This document shows positions 28,273 to 36,411 of a DNA stretch of 64,000 nt, piece by piece; position 1 is the stretch's first letter; every line of letters starts with the position of its first letter. The translations under genes were made by a program, and so were the position numbers. Under the pieces are notes generated by a model that searched no databases, was not told the DNA's origin, and worked only from the letters and a program-made list of their open reading frames with translations. The stretch lies in assembly GCA_019192545.1 (NCBI GenBank), contig JAHCMI010000004.1, positions 1 through 64,000 of the forward strand, read 5' to 3'. The stretch is from Rivularia sp. MS3 (lineage in GTDB: Bacteria; Cyanobacteriota; Cyanobacteriia; Cyanobacteriales; Nostocaceae).

Positions 28273-30335
28273 AGCTGACTTCTATCAAGCTTTGTAATTT
28301 TCGCTCTTTCTACGGTAAAACTTGCGAAATTCAGATTGCAGGTTCGCACTCAAACAATACTACTATTATTTACGGTAATAATGGTGCCGGTAAAACTAGT
28401 TTGTTGAATGCATTTACCTGGCTGCTGTATGAAAAATTTAGTGCTGCCTTTGCCTCAATCGATCAACTTGTAAATAAACGAGCGATCGCCGAAGCAAAAA
28501 TTGGTCAGAGTATAGAATGTTGGGTTGAGTTAGCATGGGAACACGACGCAAAACGTTACCGTGTAAAACGCCAATGTCGAGTTTATAAACATGAAAGTGG
28601 AATTGATGTTGGTAAAACAGAATTGTATATGCAGGTAGCGGGAGATGATGGCAGATGGTACCTGCCGCCGCAGATGCCAGAAGAAATTATCGGTCAAATT
28701 TTACCTGCTAGCTTACATCAATATTTCTTTTTTGATGGTGAAAGAATTGAAGAAATAGTTCGTTCCGATAAAAAAGCGGAAATCGCGGAAGCTACTAAAA
28801 TATTTTTAGGTGTAGAGGTAATCAATCGTTCGATTCGACATTTACAAGAAGCTAAGAAGAGTTTAGAAAATGAGTTAAGAATCATCGGCGATTCTGAAAT
28901 TAAAAAATTATTGAAGCAGCAGGGTAAAATTGAGCTTGAAATTGAATCAATTAACAAGCGGCAGCGAGAAATTATTAAAGAGTTAGAATATCAAAATACT
29001 TTTAAAAAAGAGACGAGCAAGCGTCTGCGGGAACTGAATGCAGCCAAAGAATTGCAGGAAAGAAGGCAGGAGTTAGAAAAACAGAAGGCTTCCCATCAAG
29101 ATAATTTACGACATACTAGAGAAACTGTAAAAAAAGCCATCTCTACTGGCGGTTATACTGTATTACTGTCAGAGACAGCAATAGAATTTCGAGAATTAGT
29201 TGATAATTTGAAACAAAAAGGCAAGTTAACTGCCGGAATTTCACGAGAATTTATTCAAGGATTATTAGATTCGAGTAGCTGTATTTGCGGTACCAGTTTA
29301 TTTGAGGAAAATCATGCTCGTGTAAATGTTGAAACATGGTTAGAGAAAGCTGGTTCCTCCGAAGTTGAAGAAACAGCAATTAGAATCAGCGCTCAAGTTG
29401 ACGAAATGGACAAGCAAACAGGGTTATTTTGGGAAACAATTGATAAAGAACAAGCCAGAATCGCTCAATTAAGACAAGTTATAGCTGAAATCGAAGCAGA
29501 ATTAGATAATATCGAAGAAAGATTAAGAAAAGATCCAAGTGAAGAAATTAGAAGTTTACAAAAGCGTTTAGATAAAATTGAAGAAAAAATTACCGAGTTA
29601 ACTTTAGAACAAGGTGCAAATCAGCAAAAAATAGTTAATTTAAAGTCGGAATTGGAAAGTTTAAATAAACAAATATCCAGGCAAAAATTAAACGAAGAAA
29701 AACAAATATTAGCCCAGCGCCGCATCAGCGCTACACAAGACGCGATAGATAGATTAACCCAAGTCAAAGTATTGCAAGAAAAGCAATTCCGCTTGCAGTT
29801 AGAAAAAAGAGTTCAAGAAATATTTAGCGAAATATCCTTTACACCTTATATTCCCACAATCAGCGAAAAATACGAACTAACGCTGATAGAAAATACTTCT
29901 GGTTTAGCAATGCCAGTTGCAGCATCTACAGGAGAAAATCAAATTCTCAGCTTATCGTTTATCAGCAGCATTATTGATAGGGTTAGAGATTGGAGTCAGA
30001 AAAAAATGCTGATGGTAGCCGATAGCAGCACCTTTCCGATTGTTATGGATTCACCTTTTGGTAGTTTAGATGAAATTTACCGAAAGCATATAGCGAAAAT
30101 TATTCCCGAATTAGCCAATCAATTAATTGTTTTGGTAACTAAAACTCAATGGAGGGGTGAAGTAGAAGACGAAATGTCACATAGAGTTGGTAGGGAATAT
30201 GTATTGACTTATTATTCTTCTAAACCTGATTGCGAACAAGATTTTATTGAATTAAGTGGGGAAAGATATCCTTTAGTTAAGCAAAGCCCGAATGAGTTTG
30301 AATATAGTGAAATTGTTGAAGTAGAAAGAGAATGA
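28269..30335 (+). CDS. DndD-like SMC/RecF-type ATPase with CxC apex motif
   Basis: A 688-residue ABC-type ATPase of SMC form. Walker A GNNGAGKT is at 36-43, and the Walker B region VMDSPFGSLDE at about 592-602 is followed by a switch-like KIIPELANQLIVLVTKT. Long coiled coils (about 190-300 and 375-500) flank a central motif CICG (Cys338, Cys340) that may form a zinc hook between two molecules. It resembles DndD but is distinct from the canonical dndD at 36411, so the island has two such ATPases. Coupled by ATGA overlap to the 57-residue ORF. Possibly part of a phosphorothioate-dependent effector; the exact role is unknown. Confidence 0.8.
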   Translation: MKLTSIKLCNFRSFYGKTCEIQIAGSHSNNTTIIYGNNGAGKTSLLNAFTWLLYEKFSAAFASIDQLVNKRAIAEAKIGQSIECWVELAWEHDAKRYRVKRQCRVYKHESGIDVGKTELYMQVAGDDGRWYLPPQMPEEIIGQILPASLHQYFFFDGERIEEIVRSDKKAEIAEATKIFLGVEVINRSIRHLQEAKKSLENELRIIGDSEIKKLLKQQGKIELEIESINKRQREIIKELEYQNTFKKETSKRLRELNAAKELQERRQELEKQKASHQDNLRHTRETVKKAISTGGYTVLLSETAIEFRELVDNLKQKGKLTAGISREFIQGLLDSSSCICGTSLFEENHARVNVETWLEKAGSSEVEETAIRISAQVDEMDKQTGLFWETIDKEQARIAQLRQVIAEIEAELDNIEERLRKDPSEEIRSLQKRLDKIEEKITELTLEQGANQQKIVNLKSELESLNKQISRQKLNEEKQILAQRRISATQDAIDRLTQVKVLQEKQFRLQLEKRVQEIFSEISFTPYIPTISEKYELTLIENTSGLAMPVAASTGENQILSLSFISSIIDRVRDWSQKKMLMVADSSTFPIVMDSPFGSLDEIYRKHIAKIIPELANQLIVLVTKTQWRGEVEDEMSHRVGREYVLTYYSSKPDCEQDFIELSGERYPLVKQSPNEFEYSEIVEVERE

Positions 30336-30430
30336 GGAGAGAGGGGGAGAGGGGGAGACAAGGGGATGGGGAGAAATAATTTATAACTACTAATTACTCA
30401 CTCTTAATTGTTTCGTTTTATATATTGTAG

Positions 30431-30492
30431 GGTGTGTTACGGCATGAAAAGATTTGATTTTAGTTATAAGTTATAAAATGCCGTAACGCACC
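30431..30492. repeat. Perfect-arm inverted repeat
   Basis: GGTGTGTTACGGCAT at 30431-30445 pairs with ATGCCGTAACGCACC at 30478-30492, with a G-T wobble. It resembles the repeat at 14884-14912. It could terminate the preceding transcript but has no T run. Confidence 0.6.
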
Positions 30493-30529
30493 ATTCTTAT
30501 TAAATAAATAGAATATAGTTGGGAAAAAT

Positions 30530-30793
30530 ATGAATTTAAATACTCTTATTAATTTTATAATTGCTTTATCTATACTATTTTTAATGATTGTAACAGGATT
30601 AGTTATGCAGTTTCTACTTGGAAATGAACTTGTCCCACACAAAATTCAATTGACTTTACAAATACTATTTATAGTTTCTCTTGTATTATTTTTCGTTTAC
30701 AGAACTATATATTGCAAGTTTTTAACATATTGCGATGAAAACTGTATTAAATTTGACCGTTCATTTGACGTATATTACAAGTGCAAAAGGTAA
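30530..30793 (+). CDS. Small two-helix membrane protein of unknown function
   Basis: An 87-residue frame with two hydrophobic helices (about 8-30 and 42-62) and a cysteine-bearing, Lys/Arg-rich tail (YCKFLTYCDEN, YYKCKR). Starts at an ATG without a clear ribosome binding site, and AT-rich DNA makes chance ORFs likely. It fits between two island genes in the same direction and ends 35 bp before the next gene, which slightly favours it being real. Confidence 0.4.
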   Translation: MNLNTLINFIIALSILFLMIVTGLVMQFLLGNELVPHKIQLTLQILFIVSLVLFFVYRTIYCKFLTYCDENCIKFDRSFDVYYKCKR

Positions 30794-30827
30794 ATATAAA
30801 AACTAACAACTAACAACTAATAATAAA

Positions 30828-31301
30828 ATGGCTGAAACTGGAAGAATTAGGGTTGCGAAAGATAAGGCGGAGTTAGTCCAAAGTTTAACATCTTGGAATG
30901 GTGCAACGGGACCTTTTCAAACTTTTGCTGATGTGGTAGTTTTTGCGGCTACTTTGGGTAAAAAGCACAATCGCCGGGTGCCTTTAGGAGAAATTTCTAA
31001 AAGGGAACCTTCACCGATAAAAGTAGAAACTTTTGCTTCAATGGGTTATGACTGGGTAATTAAATTAATCGGAATTACCGAAACGAAAGATATCAAAGTA
31101 CTTTCGGTAACTCAGGAAGAATCTCAAACTCAACGCAATAATATTTTTGAAGAATATACAAATGGTGGTTTAGAAATATTGCAAGTTGAATTAAGAGGTG
31201 CGGTAGATTATTCGGAAAGACTTTTGTTGATGTTAAGTTCGGAAAGGTTTAAGGAAGAGAAGCAGGAAGAAGAATTTGATTTGAGTAAGTTTTTGTCTTG
31301 A
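30828..31301 (+). CDS. DNA phosphorothioation-associated protein 4-like
   Basis: A 157-residue protein with no membrane segment. The N-terminus RIRVAKDKAELVQSLT and ADVVVFAATLGKKHNRRVP, followed by an acidic C-terminal tail (EEKQEEEFDLSKFLS), resemble the small family found beside dnd genes that is annotated as phosphorothioation-associated protein 4. Activity is unknown. In this island it lies between the SMC-like ATPase and dndB, consistent with that annotation. Recognition rests on memory of the family and context, so treat as probable. Confidence 0.7.
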   Translation: MAETGRIRVAKDKAELVQSLTSWNGATGPFQTFADVVVFAATLGKKHNRRVPLGEISKREPSPIKVETFASMGYDWVIKLIGITETKDIKVLSVTQEESQTQRNNIFEEYTNGGLEILQVELRGAVDYSERLLLMLSSERFKEEKQEEEFDLSKFLS

Positions 31302-31622
31302 GAATAGAATTATTAATACCAGATTTAATTAGCTTTCATACCCACCTTGGAATCAATTCCAAGGCTAATAGCCGAAGTCTACTGAAGTAGACTGGCAACA
31401 TATTCCAATGTTTTCAAAACAAACAAATAATTCCTCTCCAACTCTTTCCTCTGTTAACTCCGCGTACTCTGCGGTTTTTTATCTAAATACCTTTCAACAG
31501 CAAACGAATAATTATCTATATGGGAACAAAACCTAACATTATTAACCGTCTGTTGGGTTTCACTATCTTTTTCGGAGGCGCTCCGCTAACGTTTAACCCA
31601 ACCTACCATTTACATTATTACA
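31302..31622. repeat. Gap with GTTGGGTT/AACCCAAC repeat
   Basis: Arms TGTTGGGTTTC at about 31550-31560 and GTTTAACCCAACC at about 31590-31602 flank GGAGGCGCTCCGC. The same type occurs at 39248-39280. No gene seen in the 321-bp gap. Confidence 0.5.
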
Positions 31623-32468
31623 ATGAAATTAAACAATATAATTAAAATAATTTTTATATTTATCAGCGTTATATTCCTAAACATAACCGTTTTTGTTAGC
31701 GATGTTAATGCTCAAACAAAACCCTTTTACTGGGAATTTATTAATATTGATATCGCAGTGCAAAACAATGGTGACATGTTAGTCACCGAAACTCAAAAAT
31801 ATACATTTACCAGCAATCACACAAATCAACGTTATCGTTATATACCTCTTGATAAAGTTAAAGAAATTATAGATATCTCTATCTCAGAAAATAATAAAAT
31901 TATTCCATCGAACACGGGAATCGAAAATAATCAATTATGGATAAGCTGGGAACATTCACTCAATCCACCTGAAAATCATACTTTTGTAATTAAATATCGT
32001 GTAGTTGGAGGATTGCACGAATCGGGAGATAATCTCCAAGTCTATTGGAAAGCAATTTTTCCAGAAAGAAATTCTATAATTCAGAAAAGTAGAGTTACTG
32101 TAATTTTCCCCTCAGAATTAGAAGGAAAAATATTAGAATACCAAAGTTTTGGCATACCTAGTGAAGCTAAAAAAATTAATAATAAAACCTTTGAATTTAA
32201 AGCACGAGAAGCATTACCACCGCAAACCGAATTAGAAGTTCAAATTACTTTCCCTAAAGGAATTCTGAATGTATCTGATGTTTATTTGAAAAGTTCAAAA
32301 TCACCTAAGTTATTTGAGGATACTTTTGCTTATACCCTTCTTAACATTGCAGGTTGGGTACTATTTATCCTTAACTTGTTCTTCGGAAATACTATTGGAA
32401 GAGGTGGCGGAGGTGGCGGAGGTGGCGGAGGTGGAGGAGGTGGCGGAGGTGGCGGAGGTGGTGGTTAA
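31623..32468 (+). CDS. DUF2207-like membrane protein with poly-glycine tail
   Basis: A 281-residue protein with a signal peptide (about 1-30, ending VNAQ), a beta-rich extracytoplasmic domain (ITVQNNGDMLVTE-type opening; YRYIPLDKVKEI; HTFVIKYRVVGGL; VYWKAIFPERNS) and one C-terminal transmembrane helix (about 234-254). It then ends in about 25 glycines encoded by GGTGGC/GGAGGT triplets. The domain order resembles DUF2207 proteins, which often end in a Gly-rich stretch, but this one is short. Its presence in the dnd island may be accidental. It is convergent with dndB, whose stop is only 10 bp away. Confidence 0.65.
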   Translation: MKLNNIIKIIFIFISVIFLNITVFVSDVNAQTKPFYWEFINIDIAVQNNGDMLVTETQKYTFTSNHTNQRYRYIPLDKVKEIIDISISENNKIIPSNTGIENNQLWISWEHSLNPPENHTFVIKYRVVGGLHESGDNLQVYWKAIFPERNSIIQKSRVTVIFPSELEGKILEYQSFGIPSEAKKINNKTFEFKAREALPPQTELEVQITFPKGILNVSDVYLKSSKSPKLFEDTFAYTLLNIAGWVLFILNLFFGNTIGRGGGGGGGGGGGGGGGGGGGGG

Positions 32469-32477
32469 AATCCCCCC

Positions 32478-34055
32478 TCACAAAACCCCCGGCAACCCCA
32501 CCTTCTTCGGCTCTACAAATTTACCTTTAAAATCCACGGTATTATCTTCAAAAGTTCTTGCCTTGGCTAAATCTTTTCTCAATTCTGCTTTTTCCATTCT
32601 GTCTTTTGTTCCACCCAAAATATAAACAAGCAACCTAGTTGCTAATTCTTTCCCGGCAACTAATACCCGCTTGCGATTCGCATCATATAAAACTCCATAC
32701 CAGAGAGATTTGGGAAATTCCATTCCACTAAATCCGCCTTTACTATCAAACTTTCGTAACTTTTCAAAAATATCTTCTATAGAAAAACCCTTCTCAAAGA
32801 TTAAAATACCTAAAGCTTTTGCTAATGCCATTTGCCCAACTGGACGAAATAAAATATTGCCTTCTCCCCCATCTTTCTCAAAACTAAATCTTCTAAACAT
32901 TGGGGTGTCTTCGTATTCCAATACTTTATAGCTTGGTAAAGTTGCTAAATTATCGAATAGTTCATAAAAATCGTCCATAGCCTCTTCTAATTCCTCATCT
33001 TCGGGGCGCATGGGAATCAACCCTTTATCCAAAGGTTTCCAGTGAGGATATTTGTGTTCTAAATAACGCTCTGACATCTCTTTTAATGCCTGCAAAGTTG
33101 TCAAAACCGTAGATTTTGCGGCAACTGTAGCACTATTCCAATTTACGCGAGATTTCCTACCTTTTTTTTGTTCTAAAATTGGATGGCTAACGGCTATTTT
33201 TCTGGCAACAATTGAAAAACCATCGTCTTCATTTAACTGCGCTAACTGTCCTTTACTCAACGGTACAGCCATTAAGTTGACATGTACAAAAATTGACCTT
33301 ACCCTGCGTCTTGCTTGTTCGCGAGTTTCTCCTTGAGCTACCGCACAAATAAACTCAATACCGATTTTTTCCTGGGGTAATTGTTGCAAATATTCAGCTT
33401 CAACTCGGTACTTCTCTGTTAAATCGTCAATGGTGATAAAATTGCTAGAAGCGGCTTTATCCTTTTTATAGCGCGGTAGTTTGCCAGTTTCTAATATCTC
33501 CATTAAACCCTGTACCGCCATCAATCGATGTTGACCATCTAATGCATAAATAGTTACATTATCTTCAGATATATCCAGCAAACCAAATTTACCATCATCA
33601 TCCAAATTCGTAAATTCCGTAGTAGATTTTTTAGCTCGTCCTTTACTATCCCATTCCGATGCTTTGGCATTATCAACCCAAGGCTGACTAATTACAGCTA
33701 ATACCGGAGGAAATTTATGGTTTTTTCTTGCTGCTAAATACTGAACTAAAGGTGCTTGACGCGACCAATCTAAAGGGCGTTGCTGTATGTCATCTATACT
33801 TTGTGCGTCAATTTCGATATTATCGGTATCGGGATTGTACTTACTTCGTAATAATGGTAAAAAAGATGCAAAGTGAACCTGGGATGCAAACCACTCTAAA
33901 GTAACCGAGCCGACATAGGCTTGAGTACCGCCCATTTCGGTTTTTTGGACTAATAGCTGTTTGTTTTCGCCAATATATTTAGCTAGTAGATCGGATAATC
34001 TTTTTTTATCTTGACTGGAAATAACTGCTGCCGAGGTTGATACACTTTTTTTCAT
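32478..34055 (-). CDS. dndB: DndB-type DGQHR-domain protein
   Basis: A 525-residue protein with the DGQHR motif at 173-177 (YALDGQHRLMAVQG), the hallmark of the DndB/DGQHR family. In studied Dnd systems DndB controls transcription of the dnd genes and affects how much DNA is modified. Other visible features are FVHVNLMAVPLSKGQ and a C-terminal region rich in charged residues. It is longer than the E. coli-type DndB (about 360 residues), as in some cyanobacterial members. It is divergent from dndC across 295 bp, a layout suited to autoregulation. ATG start. Confidence 0.82.
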   Translation of the reverse strand: MKKSVSTSAAVISSQDKKRLSDLLAKYIGENKQLLVQKTEMGGTQAYVGSVTLEWFASQVHFASFLPLLRSKYNPDTDNIEIDAQSIDDIQQRPLDWSRQAPLVQYLAARKNHKFPPVLAVISQPWVDNAKASEWDSKGRAKKSTTEFTNLDDDGKFGLLDISEDNVTIYALDGQHRLMAVQGLMEILETGKLPRYKKDKAASSNFITIDDLTEKYRVEAEYLQQLPQEKIGIEFICAVAQGETREQARRRVRSIFVHVNLMAVPLSKGQLAQLNEDDGFSIVARKIAVSHPILEQKKGRKSRVNWNSATVAAKSTVLTTLQALKEMSERYLEHKYPHWKPLDKGLIPMRPEDEELEEAMDDFYELFDNLATLPSYKVLEYEDTPMFRRFSFEKDGGEGNILFRPVGQMALAKALGILIFEKGFSIEDIFEKLRKFDSKGGFSGMEFPKSLWYGVLYDANRKRVLVAGKELATRLLVYILGGTKDRMEKAELRKDLAKARTFEDNTVDFKGKFVEPKKVGLPGVL

Positions 34056-34350
34056 TACAAATCTTAAAAATCAAATATACCGACATCAAAACACTATATA
34101 TAAAAACGATGTCAAAACAAAATATCTCAATAAAATATAAAAATAAAGTTTTTAAAAACCGTTTTGTGCAATACTAGTTTTTGCTCTTGTATCGCAAACT
34201 ATTTAAATTAATTAAGCTATTTGTTTAACTAGGGAACTGGGAAGGAGAAACATAAAACATAGTCAAATATGCCTCTCTAAGCCCTGTATAAATAAAAATA
34301 TCTGAAAATTAACTATCGCGACAAATCCAAAATCTAAAATCCAAAATCGA
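34056..34350. promoter_or_regulatory. Divergent dndB-dndC control region
   Basis: 295 bp holding both promoters. GACATC at 34082-34087 and GATGTC at 34108-34113 form an inverted repeat centred 26 bp apart, and both are followed by AAAACA, giving a direct-repeat look. This is a candidate operator, close to the dndB start. Assignment is inference. Confidence 0.4.
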
Positions 34351-35967
34351 ATGACTCTTGCCCAACCATCAGAAAAAAAAAGCCAGTCAGCACCCGTTAC
34401 GGTAATTGATAAAATTCCTGAAATTACGAAAGAAATCCAGGAATTATATTTACTAGACGAAATTCCCTGGATTATTGGCGTGTCTTGGGGTAAAGACTCC
34501 AGCACCGTTTTGCAACTTGTTTGGAATGCGATCGCGTCTTTACCGGCGAAGCACCGCAAGAAGACAATTCACGTAATTACCACGGATACCCTGGTAGAAA
34601 ATCCGATAGTTTCAGCATGGGTTCGTAATTCGATGCAGTTGCTTTCATCTGCTGCCAAAGAAAAGAAAATGCCGGTTGAGCCTCATTTATTGCTACCGGT
34701 AATTCAAGATACATTTTGGGTAAATTTAATCGGTAGGGGCTATCCGGCTCCCCGCAATCAATTTCGCTGGTGTACGCCGCGTTTAAAAATTAATCCAGCG
34801 AATCAGTTTATTCGGGAAATGGTTAGAGCTAACGGTGAAACAATTCTAGTTTTAGGTACTCGTAAAGCCGAAAGTTCCAGACGGGCTGCTACAATGCAAA
34901 AGCATCAAGCAGGTAGAATACGCGAGCGTTTAAGTCCGAATGCCAGTTTACCCAATTCTTTGATTTACACCCCCATCGAAGATTGGAGCAATAACGATGT
35001 GTGGATTTATCTTAATCAGTGTGAAAATCCTTGGGGGGGAAATAATAAAGATTTGTTTTCCATGTACCGTGGTGCTACCGCAGATAACGAATGTCCTTTA
35101 GTAGTGGATACTTCTACCCCTAGTTGCGGCGATTCGCGTTTCGGCTGTTGGGTTTGCACTATGGTGACTAAAGATAAATCAATGGAGGCAATGATTCAAA
35201 ATGACGAAGAAAAAGAATGGATGCAGCCGCTTTTAGATATTCGTAACGAGCTAGACATTCAAGACGACCACGATAAGCGTGATTTTCGCCGAATTTGGGG
35301 AAACGTACAGTTATTTGAGCGTAATAAAGATGGTAAAACATCAGTGCAGCCAGTACCAGGTCCCTATACTAAATATTGGCGCGAACATTGGTTAACCAGA
35401 GTACTCGCAGCACAAACTCAAGCTCGTCAAACCGCGCCGGAAGATATGCGGAATATCACTTTAATAACTCCCGATGAATTAAGTGAAATCAGACGTATTT
35501 GGTTAGAAGAAAAACATGAATTTGACGATAGTTTACCAAGGATTTATCAACAAGTGACGGGTGAATCTTTTATAGACTCTCGCCCAGGAGCGGGTTATAG
35601 CTTATTAGGCAGCGACGAATGGGCAGTATTAGAAGAAATCTGCGATAATGACGCGATGCATTTAGAATTAATGGCAAAGTTGTTAGATACAGAACGCCAG
35701 TATCGTAAAAAATCCCGTCGTGTCGGCATATATGATGCCTTAGAAAAATGTTTTGAAACAAGTTCGCGCAGTCAAAAAGAAGCAATTGATAACGCCCACT
35801 TCAAGCGCGATTTAAAAGATGCCGCCGGTAAAGGAGATATTGACAAAGTTAAACAGTTAACTTTGGGTGATGTTAAATCAAATAAAGAAACAGAAAAAAC
35901 AGAAAAACCCCAAAGTTGGGCAGATAAGAAATTTAAGAAACAGCGAACAGTGAACAGTGAACAGTGA
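34351..35967 (+). CDS. dndC: DNA sulfur modification protein DndC
   Basis: A 538-residue PP-loop ATPase of the PAPS-reductase family that activates DNA for phosphorothioation; DndC is an iron-sulfur protein. The PP-loop SWGKDSST starts at residue 45 (Trp in place of the usual Gly). Cysteines that may hold the cluster lie in FRWCTPRLK and in CGDSRFGCWVC. RKAESSRRAA and EDWSNNDVWIYL are typical. The last residues (QRTVNSEQ) are encoded by a short tandem AGTGAAC repeat that continues past the stop, so the native C-terminus seems overwritten. ATG start, no strong ribosome binding site. Followed by dndD after 443 bp. Confidence 0.93.
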   Translation: MTLAQPSEKKSQSAPVTVIDKIPEITKEIQELYLLDEIPWIIGVSWGKDSSTVLQLVWNAIASLPAKHRKKTIHVITTDTLVENPIVSAWVRNSMQLLSSAAKEKKMPVEPHLLLPVIQDTFWVNLIGRGYPAPRNQFRWCTPRLKINPANQFIREMVRANGETILVLGTRKAESSRRAATMQKHQAGRIRERLSPNASLPNSLIYTPIEDWSNNDVWIYLNQCENPWGGNNKDLFSMYRGATADNECPLVVDTSTPSCGDSRFGCWVCTMVTKDKSMEAMIQNDEEKEWMQPLLDIRNELDIQDDHDKRDFRRIWGNVQLFERNKDGKTSVQPVPGPYTKYWREHWLTRVLAAQTQARQTAPEDMRNITLITPDELSEIRRIWLEEKHEFDDSLPRIYQQVTGESFIDSRPGAGYSLLGSDEWAVLEEICDNDAMHLELMAKLLDTERQYRKKSRRVGIYDALEKCFETSSRSQKEAIDNAHFKRDLKDAAGKGDIDKVKQLTLGDVKSNKETEKTEKPQSWADKKFKKQRTVNSEQ

Positions 35968-35992
35968 ATAGTGAATAGTGAATAGTTAACAG
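35943..35992. repeat. Short tandem repeat AGTGAAY overlapping the dndC 3' end
   Basis: Consecutive heptamers AGTGAAC, AGTGAAC, AGTGAAT, AGTGAAT and relatives begin inside the last codons of dndC and run through its stop. Confidence 0.75.
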
Positions 35993-36079
35993 TCTTAAGC
36001 AATATAGATTGCGTTAATAGTTCAATTCAAATTCAATTCATTATGGAGAAAAATTTAATTATATGTTCTATATATTTAG

Positions 36080-36186
36080 GACTTACGCAGCGATAATCCA
36101 CACCCTCCGGGTGAAAACGGAAAAGATAGCGTTCCATATTTACTAGATCCCCCAACCCCCCTTAAAAAGGGGGGCTTGCGTAAGTC
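36080..36186. mobile_element. MITE-like element with 10-bp terminal inverted repeats
   Basis: GACTTACGCA at 36080-36089 is the exact reverse complement of TGCGTAAGTC at 36177-36186. Between them lies a CACCCTCCGGGTG palindrome and a CCCCCCTTAAAAAGGGGGG palindrome. The 107-bp length, terminal repeats and lack of ORF fit a miniature inverted-repeat element. No clear target-site duplication can be asserted. Confidence 0.6.
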
Positions 36187-36289
36187 TTATATTCTTGTTT
36201 AATCAATAATACATATTTACCTAAATACCGTTAGGTAAATAGGTAAATAGCTATCAACTATACTTTATACTTTTTTCAATAAAAACTTG

Positions 36290-36411
36290 TTACTGATGAT
36301 CCACACCCTCCGGGTGAACAACTGTTTACTGTTTACTGCTCACTGTTGACTGCTCACTGTTGACTGCTCACTGATAACTGCCCACTGTTCACTGATAACT
36401 GCTCACTGATA
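36290..36411. repeat. Short tandem repeats directly upstream of dndD
   Basis: About ten related heptamers (ACTGTTT, GCTCACT, GTTGACT, GATAACT) run up to the dndD start codon, so the dndD leader and ribosome binding region consist of repeat DNA. A second CACCCTCCGGGTG palindrome lies at about 36302-36316. Confidence 0.75.

Noticed and set aside
34263-34559. Reverse ORF of 98 codons at the start of dndC
   Set aside because: Antisense to dndC and without family features.
36290-36411. Closely spaced repeats that could suggest a CRISPR array
   Set aside because: Units are heptamers with no spacers; they belong to the short tandem repeat class. The same holds for 38398-38480, 38600-38770 and 63205-63352.
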